NCBI RefSeq assembly: GCF_020251205.1
Contig: NZ_JAIWYX010000009.1
Location: 62,001-126,000, forward strand
Length of the DNA stretch: 64,000 bases
From: Arthrobacter sp. M4
Lineage (GTDB): Bacteria > Actinomycetota > Actinomycetes > Actinomycetales > Micrococcaceae
Direction: 5' to 3'
The notes beneath the pieces are model-generated. The model was not told the DNA's origin, searched no databases, and saw nothing but the letters and a program-made list of their open reading frames with translations. Below are positions 26,525 to 34,408 of this stretch, in pieces. The position numbers were made by a program, and so were the translations under genes. Numbering within the stretch: position 1 is the first letter of the stretch; every line of letters begins with the position of its first letter.

Positions 26525-26908
26525 ATGGACTACACCGGAACTCCATCAGAGAAAGCCGTGACTGCCGGCGAACTTGACCGCGGCCACGTGGGACAAACAA
26601 TTAGTTTTCAACCAAACGAATTCACCGTGGTTCACGGGCGAATTGCGGGTATCGCCCACACCGAGGCCCAGGTGTACCTCTCGCTTGAGGGGGTTGGCGG
26701 AGGTACGCACTTGAAGGATGAGTACGATCTGCCAAACACCCAGGAGGTGTACCTGCAACTGGATCCCTTGGCCACCGCTGAGAAGGGTTTGGCGGACGCG
26801 GGCAAGCTAATTCGGGACAAGGTGGAAGAAATCGCCAAGAACCTTGGCGGCAGGGACAAGGATTCCAAGCCGGAATCCGAAGAGAAGTCGGGCTACGACC
26901 AGGTATAA
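26525..26908 (+). CDS. Hypothetical protein, 127 residues
   Basis: Unrecognised acidic soluble protein. Residues 1-75 look beta-rich (HVGQTISFQPNEFTVVHGRI, EAQVYLSLEGVGGG); residues 85-127 form a charged helix that is probably disordered at the end (GGRDKDSKPESEEKSG). No signal peptide. The ATG has an excellent AGGAG site. It is divergent from the IclR gene with 62 nt between, and ends before a strong bidirectional terminator, so it is a single-gene unit. Confidence 0.65.
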   Translation: MDYTGTPSEKAVTAGELDRGHVGQTISFQPNEFTVVHGRIAGIAHTEAQVYLSLEGVGGGTHLKDEYDLPNTQEVYLQLDPLATAEKGLADAGKLIRDKVEEIAKNLGGRDKDSKPESEEKSGYDQV

Positions 26909-26944
26909 GTCCGGCCTGGTACACGGCACGCATTATTGAGGCAA

Positions 26945-26984
26945 AAGGCGCTGGTCCCCTCGAATTCTAGGGAACCGGCGCCTT
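26945..26984. terminator. Hairpin terminator
   Basis: AAGGCGCTGGTCCCCT (26945-26960) pairs with AGGGAACCGGCGCCTT (26969-26984) with two mismatches around an 8-nt loop. It lies 37 nt after the hypothetical gene. Confidence 0.75.
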
Positions 26985-27040
26985 CTCAGCTTAAGCCGTA
27001 GCCTGTTCATGCGGGTGGGTACCGGCCTAGGGTGGTACCC

Positions 27041-27244
27041 ATGGGTAAGAAGTTCACTTACGAAGGCGGACCACGGGACAAGGAAATCAGCCAGGCGGAG
27101 GAATCTGACTTCCCGCAGATTCATCCCGGCGGTGAGTATCGTGCATCAGGTTTCTCCCGCAGCCAATTCGGCACGAACGATGACGCCGGCATGGACGAAG
27201 ACCAGGCAACGGCCATCTGGCACCCGACGGCGGGTGAAAAGTGA
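27041..27244 (+). CDS. Small hypothetical protein
   Basis: A 67-residue hydrophilic protein. It is rich in Gly, Asp and Glu (FTYEGGPRDKEISQAEESDF), has no cysteines and no hydrophobic segment, and is likely unstructured. ATG 27041 is preceded by AGGGTGG 5 nt upstream. It is followed after 13 nt by a perfect 14-bp terminator stem, which supports it as a real transcription unit. Function unknown. Confidence 0.6.
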   Translation: MGKKFTYEGGPRDKEISQAEESDFPQIHPGGEYRASGFSRSQFGTNDDAGMDEDQATAIWHPTAGEK

Positions 27245-27257
27245 GGCCAAAGCAAAA

Positions 27258-27292
27258 GCCCTGGTTCCCTTGCAAACAAAGGGAACCAGGGC
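27258..27292. terminator. Bidirectional terminator (small gene / tRNA-Ser)
   Basis: GCCCTGGTTCCCTT (27258-27271) and AAGGGAACCAGGGC (27279-27292) form a perfect 14-bp stem with a 7-nt loop. On the minus strand it is followed by TTTTGCTTT and lies 12 nt after the tRNA-Ser end, so it serves the tRNA; it also follows the small plus-strand gene. Confidence 0.85.
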
Positions 27293-27304
27293 CTCGCTAT
27301 AGAG

Positions 27305-27391
27305 CGGTGACGGTGGGATTTGAACCCACGTTGGCTGTTACACCAAACAACATTTCGAGTGTTGCACCTTCGGCCGCTCGGACACGTCACC
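27305..27391 (-). tRNA. tRNA-Ser (CGA)
   Basis: An 87-nt type II tRNA read on the minus strand. The acceptor stem GGTGACG pairs with CGTCACC plus discriminator G. The anticodon arm CAACA-CTCGAAA-TGTTG has anticodon CGA for UCG serine codons. It has a long variable arm and an intact T-loop GGTTCAAATCC. CCA is not encoded. Confidence 0.95.
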
Positions 27392-27506
27392 AACTGCTCT
27401 AGGGTACCGGAGTTGGCCGCTGTTCCCCAAAACGAGGGCGCCCTGCCCGCCGGTAGAATCCCGATACTTCCCCCAAACACCCGCCCCGACTACATTCATA
27501 AGCACT

Positions 27507-28538
27507 ATGAGCAACCCTCAGGAGCTACTGTCCGCAACGGCGTACTGGACCGTCGCCCCACACCACGGCGAGCTGCGCACCGAGACCATCCACGGACCAC
27601 AACAAAACGAAGCGTTGGTCCGCTCCCTATACTCCGGAATCAGCCACGGCTCGGAGCTGGTTGTCCACGAAGCGCACGTCCCCCAACGGGTTGCGAAGCA
27701 GATGCGCGCCCCGAACCAGGAGGGCGAATTCCCCTGCCCGGTGAAGTATGGCTACCTCTCCGTGGGCGTAGTCGAGGAGGGACCTGACGACTGGCCCGGT
27801 CAAACAGTGTTCTGCCTCCACCCGCACCAGGACCGCTACGTTGTCCCTGTTTCCGCTCTGACCAGGATTCCGGACGACGTTCCGCCCCGCCGGGCCGTCC
27901 TCACCGGAACTGTTGAGACCGCTGTCAACGCCCTGTGGGAGGCAGGCCCCCGCCTGGGCGACCGGGTCGCCGTCGTTGGGGCCGGGCTGGTAGGCGGAAT
28001 GGTGGCGGCACTCCTCAAAAAGCTCCCGTTGTCCAGGCTCCAGCTCGTGGACACCGAACCGCGGAAACAGTCGCTGGCAGAGCGCTTGGGCGTTAACTTC
28101 ACTGACCCGGATTCCGCACAAGGGGACTGCGACATCGTCTTCCACTGCTCCGCCTCCCCGGACGGCCTGAAGCGGAGCCTCCAACTGGCCGGCGACGACG
28201 CCGACGTGGTCGAAATGTCCTGGTATGCGGATAAAGACGTGCACGTCCCGTTGGGAGAGGACTTCCACGCCCGCCGCCTCTCGCTCAGGGCCAGTCAGGT
28301 CAGCGCCGTCGCGCGCGCGAGGAGGCACCGCCGCACCGCGGCGGAGCGGCTCCAACTGGCCGTTTCCCTCCTCAACGACCCCGTTTTCGACGCGTTCCTC
28401 ACCGGCGAGTCAGCTTTCCGGGACTTGCCTAACGTCGTCGAGCAGTTGTCCACGCACCATACCGGCGACCTTTGCCACCTGATCTCCTACGCACAGGAAA
28501 GCCCGCCCGCCGTCGACCCTGGGGAGCGACATGTTTAG
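27507..28538 (+). CDS. MDR-superfamily dehydrogenase (zinc-binding alcohol dehydrogenase-like)
   Basis: A 343-residue medium-chain dehydrogenase/reductase. The GroES-like half holds LYSGISHGSELVVHE, which resembles the SGIS-x-GTE segment of BchC-type dehydrogenases, and KYGYLSVGVVEEG. The Rossmann half has VAVVGAGLVGGMVAALL near residue 155. The structural-zinc Cys cluster of classical ADHs is absent, so at most one catalytic zinc is bound. Substrate unknown. Its end overlaps the next gene by 8 nt, and a GT4 gene follows, giving a compact three-gene unit. The partners suggest oxidation of a pterin-like or glycosylated intermediate, but that is inference. Confidence 0.85.
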   Translation: MSNPQELLSATAYWTVAPHHGELRTETIHGPQQNEALVRSLYSGISHGSELVVHEAHVPQRVAKQMRAPNQEGEFPCPVKYGYLSVGVVEEGPDDWPGQTVFCLHPHQDRYVVPVSALTRIPDDVPPRRAVLTGTVETAVNALWEAGPRLGDRVAVVGAGLVGGMVAALLKKLPLSRLQLVDTEPRKQSLAERLGVNFTDPDSAQGDCDIVFHCSASPDGLKRSLQLAGDDADVVEMSWYADKDVHVPLGEDFHARRLSLRASQVSAVARARRHRRTAAERLQLAVSLLNDPVFDAFLTGESAFRDLPNVVEQLSTHHTGDLCHLISYAQESPPAVDPGERHV

Positions 28539-28929
28539 CCTCACTATCCGCCGCCACTTCATGATCGCCCACAGCCTCCCGCGCCCTGCGTTCGGCCCCG
28601 CCCAAGGCCTGCATGGCGCCACTTTCGTAGCGGAGGTGACCTTCCGACGCCGGGAGCTCACCGAAGACGCGATCGTGCTGGACATCGCGGCGGCCGGGGA
28701 ACTCGTGGACGGAATACTGGCGGGCTTGAAGTACAAGAACCTGAATGAACACCCCGACTTCCGTGACGTTTTAACTACAACCGAGGTTCTCGCGCGGTAC
28801 CTCGCAGAGCAGGTCGCCGCCGCAGTCAGGACAGCGCCCGACGGCGGCGGGCTGGCGGGCGTCGATGTCACCCTTCGTGAAAATCCCGACGCGTGGGCCA
28901 GCTATTCCCTTAAGCTCCCAGCCGAGTGA
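28531..28929 (+). CDS. 6-carboxytetrahydropterin synthase (PTPS/QueD) homologue with altered active site
   Basis: A 132-residue protein of the T-fold PTPS/QueD family: F-x-x-AH-L near residue 14, LHGA at 27-30, LDIAAAGELVDGIL, then NLNEHPDF and LTTTEVLARYLA. Compared with the canonical C-x-x-x-HGH, residue 24 is Ala instead of the catalytic Cys, and the second HGH histidine is Ala30, a lost zinc ligand. The LDHxxLN catalytic dyad reads LKYKNLN. Only His14, His28 and Glu85 remain. It is therefore unlikely to catalyse the QueD or PTPS reaction as such. It overlaps the dehydrogenase gene by 8 nt and precedes a GT4 gene by 13 nt. Confidence 0.85.
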   Translation: MFSLTIRRHFMIAHSLPRPAFGPAQGLHGATFVAEVTFRRRELTEDAIVLDIAAAGELVDGILAGLKYKNLNEHPDFRDVLTTTEVLARYLAEQVAAAVRTAPDGGGLAGVDVTLRENPDAWASYSLKLPAE

Positions 28930-28942
28930 GCGGTGCATCGGA

Positions 28943-29983
28943 ATGAACAGCCTACGTAGGCGAATGCGGTTCATCGTACCCGGCAACATCGAGTACCGCT
29001 CGGGCGGGAACGCCTACAACTGGTCCATTGTGGACGAGCTGCGGGAGGCAGGCGTCGGCGTCGAACTGCGGACCGTTGAAGGCGAGTGGCCGGAAGCCTC
29101 CGAAAATGGTCGCCGTGCCCTCGCTGCGGAGCTGGGCAGCGTCCCGGAGGGAACAGTGGTACTTATCGATGGCTTGGTAGCCATCGCCGCTCCGGACCTC
29201 ATCGTGGAAACGGGCGCCTTGAGTGGTGGGGGAGTTCCTCCTGCGTGGGTGTTGGCGCACATGAGTTTCCAGGACTATGAGCCCGCGGAGGCCCGGCTCA
29301 TGGAGGCCGCTGCGGGAGTGATCTGCCCCAGTAAGACCCTGGCCCTGGAACTGGAGGGCAGGCATCCGGAATTGACAGTGCACGTGGTCCGCCCGGGGAC
29401 CGAGGAGGCCGACCAGGCCAAAGGCTCTGAGCCCCCGCACATCATCTGCGTTGCGGCCCTCCTGCCCAACAAGTGCCAGCTCCTGCTGCTGCATGCCCTG
29501 TCCCAAGTGAAGGCCTTGGAATGGACCGCCTCACTAGTAGGCACAGATCAAGCCGACCCGGACTATGCCGCACAAGTCCGGGAAGCCATCCGCGGGGCAG
29601 GTTTGGCGGAACGCGTGGAGCTCGCCGGCGAACGGCACGGCGACGATCTTGAGGCGGAGTGGTACCGCTCAGACCTCAGCATCCTTGTGTCGGTTCACGA
29701 GTCCTTTGGGATTGTGGTGGCCGAATCCCTTGCCCATGGAATACCCGCACTGGTCAGGGCAGGTACCGGGGCTGAGGAGGCGCTTGGACTGGCCGGTGCG
29801 GGAAGGGCGCTTGACCTCGTACCGGGCGCCGATGCCGAGGAACTGGCCCAAATATTGGAGCTATGGCTTCAGGACGCGGCCCTCCGGCAGACGTGGCAGG
29901 ACGCTGCAGCCGCTGCCAGGGCAGACCGTCGCACCTGGAAAATGGCGGCGGACAACATCGCATCGCTCCTCTGGCCCGTATAA
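28943..29983 (+). CDS. GT4-family glycosyltransferase
   Basis: A 346-residue GT-B fold glycosyltransferase. The N-terminal acceptor domain begins IVPGNIEYRSGGNAYNW (residues 10-26), with the glycine-rich loop typical of GT4. The donor domain shows VRPGTEE, ICVAALLPNKCQLLLLHAL and the C-terminal VHESFGIVVAESLAHGIPAL motif, whose two Glu (E-x7-E) bind the nucleotide sugar. Donor and acceptor are unknown. ATG 28943 is used although its ribosome site is weak; ATG 28964 is an alternative. It is the last gene of the dehydrogenase-PTPS-GT4 unit. No terminator was seen in the 71-nt gap after it. Confidence 0.88.
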   Translation: MNSLRRRMRFIVPGNIEYRSGGNAYNWSIVDELREAGVGVELRTVEGEWPEASENGRRALAAELGSVPEGTVVLIDGLVAIAAPDLIVETGALSGGGVPPAWVLAHMSFQDYEPAEARLMEAAAGVICPSKTLALELEGRHPELTVHVVRPGTEEADQAKGSEPPHIICVAALLPNKCQLLLLHALSQVKALEWTASLVGTDQADPDYAAQVREAIRGAGLAERVELAGERHGDDLEAEWYRSDLSILVSVHESFGIVVAESLAHGIPALVRAGTGAEEALGLAGAGRALDLVPGADAEELAQILELWLQDAALRQTWQDAAAAARADRRTWKMAADNIASLLWPV

Positions 29984-30054
29984 CGTCCACCTGCCTGACA
30001 CCCACCCACCGCCAAACGGGTGACCATCATCACAGCGCGTAGCAGAATGGGGCC

Positions 30055-31275
30055 ATGACAACGGTCTCGCTCCCTGCCCAACACCTGACCACTGAGCTGC
30101 TGAGGGCCTGGTCATGGCAACGGCAGGGCCTCGACGGTTCCCTGAAGGGTGCAAGCAGCCAGGAAGTCCTGGATCGTGCAGGTTGGGCACGTTCCGTGGG
30201 TGGTGCGAACCCCTACCTCACGCTGTTTGCTCGCGCGGGCCTGCGGCGAGAACAGGTCGACGCCGACGTCGCAGCCCTGAGGATCCATGAACTCCCCACC
30301 GCGCGTGGCTGCACGTACGTGCTCGGCCAAGACGACTTCGCGTGGGGGCTGCAGCTTGGGCGGGAGGCCGCCGTCGCGCCTTTCAAGGTCCTGGCGAGGC
30401 TCGGCGTCGAACGCAGTGAGATCACGCTCCTCGAAGAGGAAGTGGTCAACACCCTGGCCGAAGCCGGAAATCCGCTTGACCCGCAGCAGTTACGCGACGA
30501 ATTGGGCGGTTCCGTCCGCAGCCTGGGGGAGGAAGGGAAGAAGAAGGGCGCCTCCACCACTCTTCCCACCGCCCTGGGGCTCCTCCAAGCCGACGGCCGC
30601 ATCCGCCGTGTCCCGGTGAACGGGCGGCTCGATCAGCAGCGCTACGCCTACACAGTGTGGAACCTCCCGGGCAGCGACGTCGACGACGCCACCGCCCGCG
30701 CCTGGCTTATGGAGCGCTACCTTCGCTGGACGGGCGGCGCCACGCTCAAGCAGAGCCAATGGTTCACGGCCTTCACCGTGGCCCACAGCAAAGAGGCGCT
30801 GGCCGCCGTCGACGCCGTTGAGGTGCCCACCGCGGAAGGCGCGGTGCTGTGGATGCTGCCCGACGACGTCGAGCGGCTTGCGGACTTTAGCCCGCCAGGC
30901 GATGAACAGATTCAGTTGCTGGCGGGAACCGACTCATTGGTCCTGTTGCGGCGCAACTCCCAGGACATGTTCGACGAGGCCGACCGCGACCGGAAAGTGC
31001 TTGACACCACCCTGGCCCTGCAGGCAGACCTGTCCGACCACCCAATACTGGATCGCGGGCGCATCATTGGCCTCTGGCAGTACGACCCGGAGGAGGAACG
31101 GATCGCCGCGTGGACCTTTGCGCCGCCCACAGCGGCGGTTACGCAAAGGATCGCGGAAGTCGAGGACTGGATCCGCACCGATCTTGGCGACTTTCGCTCG
31201 TTCAGCCTGGACTCGCCATCATCACGACAACCGCGGATCAAGGCCCTGGACGAGTCAGCCCGGACGGGGTCCTAG
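30055..31275 (+). CDS. Winged-helix protein of the AlkZ/YcaQ (HTH_42) family
   Basis: A 406-residue soluble protein of PF06224, the family of AlkZ and YcaQ DNA glycosylases that unhook interstrand crosslinks and remove alkylated bases. It has several tandem winged-helix units. The N-terminal LRAWSWQRQGLDG contains QRQ, matching the Q-x-Q catalytic motif of AlkZ-type enzymes; the related AlkX branch differs. The C-terminal beta-barrel part contains the LRRNSQDMF segment. No neighbour points to a specific damage. Activity is likely but not certain. Confidence 0.85.
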   Translation: MTTVSLPAQHLTTELLRAWSWQRQGLDGSLKGASSQEVLDRAGWARSVGGANPYLTLFARAGLRREQVDADVAALRIHELPTARGCTYVLGQDDFAWGLQLGREAAVAPFKVLARLGVERSEITLLEEEVVNTLAEAGNPLDPQQLRDELGGSVRSLGEEGKKKGASTTLPTALGLLQADGRIRRVPVNGRLDQQRYAYTVWNLPGSDVDDATARAWLMERYLRWTGGATLKQSQWFTAFTVAHSKEALAAVDAVEVPTAEGAVLWMLPDDVERLADFSPPGDEQIQLLAGTDSLVLLRRNSQDMFDEADRDRKVLDTTLALQADLSDHPILDRGRIIGLWQYDPEEERIAAWTFAPPTAAVTQRIAEVEDWIRTDLGDFRSFSLDSPSSRQPRIKALDESARTGS

Positions 31276-31295
31276 GACATTGCCAGGCCGGTTCC

Positions 31296-31781
31296 TCAGA
31301 CCCGGTGCGCAGCGAAAAATTCCTTGAGCATCGTGGAGCACTCGTCTTCCCGGACGCCCGCGTAGACCTCAACCCAGTGGTTGAGTCGCCGCTCGCGCAG
31401 GATGTCGAACACCGATCCGGCGGCTCCGGCCTTGTCATCCCAAGCACCAAACACAACCCGCGGAATCCTCGCCAGGACAGCCGCGCCGGCGCACATGGCG
31501 CAGGGCTCCAGGGTCACCACCAACGTGCAATCGGACAGCCGCCAACCGTCCCCATGCCCGTCGCTGTGCAACCTGGCGGCGGCCTCGCGAATGGCTACGA
31601 TTTCCGCGTGGGCAGTCGGATCCCCCAAGGCCTCGCGTTCGTTGCGACCGGAGCCAACCACTGCGCCGTCAGGGCCGATAACCACGGCGCCGATGGGGAC
31701 GTCGTCAGTCTTCAACGCGAGTCGGGCTTGCGCGATTGCAAGCCCCATCCACTCAACATGCAGCGGGTCCGGGGGTGTCAT
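31296..31781 (-). CDS. tadA: tRNA-specific adenosine deaminase (TadA-like)
   Basis: A 161-residue zinc deaminase that converts adenosine 34 of tRNA-Arg(ACG) to inosine. The signature is complete: HAE (His58, proton-shuttling Glu60) and PCAMC (Cys94, Cys97). The substrate tRNA-Arg with anticodon ACG is encoded at 55503-55576. A related nucleoside or guanine deaminase cannot be fully excluded. It is convergent with the AlkZ-like gene (20 nt gap) and divergent from the PAP2 gene. Confidence 0.9.
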   Translation of the reverse strand: MTPPDPLHVEWMGLAIAQARLALKTDDVPIGAVVIGPDGAVVGSGRNEREALGDPTAHAEIVAIREAAARLHSDGHGDGWRLSDCTLVVTLEPCAMCAGAAVLARIPRVVFGAWDDKAGAAGSVFDILRERRLNHWVEVYAGVREDECSTMLKEFFAAHRV

Positions 31782-31846
31782 ACGTCAATGATAGGTTCGA
31801 CGGAAACGGCCGGGGAGCGAGTAAGGCACGCTCAGAGGGGGTGGGA

Positions 31847-32608
31847 GTGAAGCGGATTTTCAACGCGGCCGCAGCATTCCTGGCCCGTTGGCTGGACCCG
31901 TACCAGGCGCTATGGCTGACGTTGTTCATCGGCGGGGCACTGACGGTGGTGTTGGCCAAGCTCAGCGCCGAAGTCTACGAATCGGTGGTGGAAGAGGACG
32001 GCATCTCCGGCGTGGACAAGCCCCTGCTGAACTGGGTCAAGCAGTTCCGCAGCCCGGCAGTCAACGCGGCCATGACGGTGTTCACGGACATTGGCAGCGC
32101 CTATGTTATGCCCGCCGTGGCGCTCGCCGCGGCTATTGTCCTTGCCCTATGGAGCCGGAACTGGCGCCCGCTGATCCTGGTGGTCGCGGCGGGCAGCGGC
32201 TCACTCCTGGCCACGGTGCTGGGGAAGCAGATCTTTGGGCGCGCACGCCCCCACCTTGCCGACGCTGTCCCGCCTTACGAGTCGTCCCCTTCGTTTCCCA
32301 GCGGTCATACGCTCAATGCCACGGTGGTGGTTGGTGTTCTGGTTTACCTGCTGTGCCTGCAGTTCCACCGGACGTCGGCCCGTATCGCCGCGGTCGCCGT
32401 TGGGGGCTTGTTTGTGGTCGCAATGGGACTCAGCCGGGTCTTCCTGGGCCATCACTGGTTCACAGATGTCCTGGCTGCGTGGCTGCTGGGCCTCGCATGG
32501 CTGTGCCTGGTAATCTTGGCCCATCGGCTTTTTCACGTCGTCCGCCAGCGGCGGCACGGTGCCGTCCGCAAAGGCAGAGAGCCGGGTTCAGTGCCCGACG
32601 GCGGGTGA
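31847..32608 (+). CDS. PAP2 family membrane phosphatase
   Basis: A 253-residue integral membrane lipid phosphatase, probably hydrolysing undecaprenyl pyrophosphate or phosphatidate at the outer face. All three PAP2 motifs are present: KQIFGRARPH (K-x6-RP), FPSGHT (SGH) and SRVFLGHHWFTD (SR-x5-H-x3-D). Six hydrophobic helices are visible. The charged end runs into upp, so the genes overlap out of frame near 32608. GTG 31847 is selected because AGAGGGGG lies 5-7 nt upstream. Confidence 0.9.
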   Translation: MKRIFNAAAAFLARWLDPYQALWLTLFIGGALTVVLAKLSAEVYESVVEEDGISGVDKPLLNWVKQFRSPAVNAAMTVFTDIGSAYVMPAVALAAAIVLALWSRNWRPLILVVAAGSGSLLATVLGKQIFGRARPHLADAVPPYESSPSFPSGHTLNATVVVGVLVYLLCLQFHRTSARIAAVAVGGLFVVAMGLSRVFLGHHWFTDVLAAWLLGLAWLCLVILAHRLFHVVRQRRHGAVRKGREPGSVPDGG

Positions 32609-32621
32609 TACTTTGGGAGGC

Positions 32622-33257
32622 ATGCGCACCCTCGTCGTGGACCACCCTCTCGTCGCCCACAAACTCACGGTACTGCGGGACAAGAACACCCCTTCTCCGG
32701 TCTTCCGCCAGCTCACCGAAGAACTCGTCACCCTTCTTGCGTACGAGGCCACCCGCGAGGTCAGGACGGAGCCTGTCCAGATCGCCACTCCAATCACCAC
32801 AACCACAGGCACGGCCTTCACCAAGCCCACTCCGCTGGTGGTCCCCATCCTGCGGGCAGGCCTGGGCATGCTGGAGGGGATGACCAAGCTCGTCCCCACG
32901 GCCGAGGTGGGCTTCCTAGGCATGGCACGGGACGAAGAAACCCTGGACATCATCACGTATGCAGAGCGCTTGCCGGAGGACCTCACCGGTCGCCAGATTT
33001 TCGTTCTGGATCCCATGCTGGCCACCGGGGGCACGCTGCGTGAGGCCATCAAGTTCCTGTTCAGGCGCGGAGCCTCGGATGTGACCTGCATCTGCCTGCT
33101 GGCCGCACCGGAGGGCCTCGCGAAGCTCGAAGAGGAACTCTCCGACGCCAATGTGAAAATTGTGCTGGCCTCCATCGACGAGCGCCTCAACGAGAAGGCA
33201 TACATCGTGCCGGGCCTGGGCGACGCCGGGGACCGCCTGTACGGCCTGGCCAAGTAG
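32622..33257 (+). CDS. upp: Uracil phosphoribosyltransferase
   Basis: A 211-residue pyrimidine-salvage enzyme: uracil + PRPP gives UMP. MRTLVVDHPLVAHKLTVLRD at the start is the standard Upp N-terminus. The PRPP loop LDPMLATGGTL lies near residues 129-139, and the uracil-binding GLGDAGDRLYG ends the protein. Length is normal. The ATG at 32622 is one nucleotide from GGGAGG, a tight spacing, but no other start gives the conserved N-terminus. It starts 13 nt after the PAP2 stop, so they are probably cotranscribed. Confidence 0.96.
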   Translation: MRTLVVDHPLVAHKLTVLRDKNTPSPVFRQLTEELVTLLAYEATREVRTEPVQIATPITTTTGTAFTKPTPLVVPILRAGLGMLEGMTKLVPTAEVGFLGMARDEETLDIITYAERLPEDLTGRQIFVLDPMLATGGTLREAIKFLFRRGASDVTCICLLAAPEGLAKLEEELSDANVKIVLASIDERLNEKAYIVPGLGDAGDRLYGLAK

Positions 33258-33311
33258 GCGTAGCCGTCCCCCTGTTGCCGCTTTGTGCGCAGCCGGGCTA
33301 GCCTGTGCCGC

Positions 33312-33692
33312 ATGGACTGGAAACTTGAACTTGTGTTTGTCCCTGTCTCCGACGTGGATCGCGCCAAGGATTTCTACGTCAACAAGGTCGGCTTCAACGC
33401 CGACTATGACGAGCGCCCCAACGAGGGCCTCCGCTTTGTCCAGCTCACGCCCCCGGGTTCCGGCTGTTCCATCGCCATTGGGGAAGGGCTAAGCGACGCT
33501 CCCGCAGGATCCGCCCCCAGCCTGCAGTTGGTGGTGAGCGACATTCACGCTGCCCACAAACAGTTGAAGGAGAATGGCGTCGACGTGAGCGATGTCGAAG
33601 AGCTGGATTGGGGCCACTTCGTTTACTTCCAGGACCCCGACGGCAACAAGTGGGCCGTGCAGTACATCCCGCACCGCGTGTACACGGACTAG
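33312..33692 (+). CDS. VOC (glyoxalase/bleomycin resistance) family protein
   Basis: A 126-residue single vicinal-oxygen-chelate domain with the two beta-alpha-beta-beta-beta units: VFVPVSDVDRAKDFYVNKVGF, then LQLVVSDIHAAHKQLKENGV and YFQDPDGNKWAVQYI. DPDGN-x-W is typical of the AraC-associated or antibiotic-resistance-like branch. Candidate metal ligands such as Glu or His are not certain, so activity is open. It lies 5 nt upstream of a HAD gene, suggesting coupling. Confidence 0.88.
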   Translation: MDWKLELVFVPVSDVDRAKDFYVNKVGFNADYDERPNEGLRFVQLTPPGSGCSIAIGEGLSDAPAGSAPSLQLVVSDIHAAHKQLKENGVDVSDVEELDWGHFVYFQDPDGNKWAVQYIPHRVYTD

Positions 33693-33697
33693 TCGGG

Positions 33698-34345
33698 GTG
33701 TTCACCTGCCAAGCCGTGCTGTTCGACATGGACGGGACGCTGGTGGATTCGACGGCGGTGGTAGAGGAAGTGTGGGGCGAATTCGCCGCCCGCTACGGCC
33801 TGGACATTGACGAGATCCTCCGCACCTCGCACGGCGTCCCCGCAGGCGACACCGTGCGACGTTTCGCGCCGCCGGGGGCCGACGTCGTCAGCCTCACCCA
33901 AGAGCTGGGCCGGATGGAGCGCTCGCGGACCAACGGAATCATTCAGATCCCGGGCGCCCGGGAGCTGATCGGCGGCCTTCCCGCGGAGGCCTACGCCATG
34001 GTGACTTCAGCGGACCGTATCCTCGCAGAGGCACGGATGTCCGCGGCGGGCCTCACCATGCCCTCCACCGTGATCACATCCGACGACGTGCTGCGCGGAA
34101 AGCCGGACCCCGAAGGCTACCTCCGCGCCGCTGCCCTATTGGGCGCAGAACCAGCCGACACAGTCGTCTTCGAGGACGCGCCGGCGGGTATCGCAGCCGC
34201 ACGGGCCGCCGGAATGCGGACCGTGGTGGTGGGCCACGCCGACGTCGAACTCGAAGAGGGCATGTGGCGCATCCCCGACCTCAGCGCCGTCCGTGTCCTC
34301 TTCACAGCGGCGGCGGACGCTGACACCCTGTCCTTCCACTGGTAA
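33698..34345 (+). CDS. HAD-family phosphatase (sugar-phosphatase-like)
   Basis: A 215-residue haloacid-dehalogenase-like hydrolase. Motif I AVLFDMDGTLVDS has the nucleophile Asp10 and acid-base Asp12. Motif II is MVTSAD, motif III RGKPDPEGY supplies the Lys, and motif IV VVFEDAPAGIAAA completes the Mg site. The cap region is helical, as in beta-phosphoglucomutase and 2-deoxyglucose-6-phosphatase subtypes, so a small sugar phosphate is the likely substrate. Start is GTG 33698; its ribosome site is weak, and coupling to the VOC gene is probable. Confidence 0.9.
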   Translation: MFTCQAVLFDMDGTLVDSTAVVEEVWGEFAARYGLDIDEILRTSHGVPAGDTVRRFAPPGADVVSLTQELGRMERSRTNGIIQIPGARELIGGLPAEAYAMVTSADRILAEARMSAAGLTMPSTVITSDDVLRGKPDPEGYLRAAALLGAEPADTVVFEDAPAGIAAARAAGMRTVVVGHADVELEEGMWRIPDLSAVRVLFTAAADADTLSFHW

Positions 34346-34408
34346 CCACCGCCTGCCCTGCCGTGAACACGCTTAGGTAGAACACGCTTTTTTGATAATC
34401 GCCAAGGC

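Noticed and set aside
27305..27391. tRNA as integration site of a mobile element
   Set aside because: No integrase, no repeated tRNA end and no foreign-looking genes nearby.
34362..34392. Terminator after the HAD gene
   Set aside because: There is a T6 run and a direct AACACGCTT repeat but no stem.
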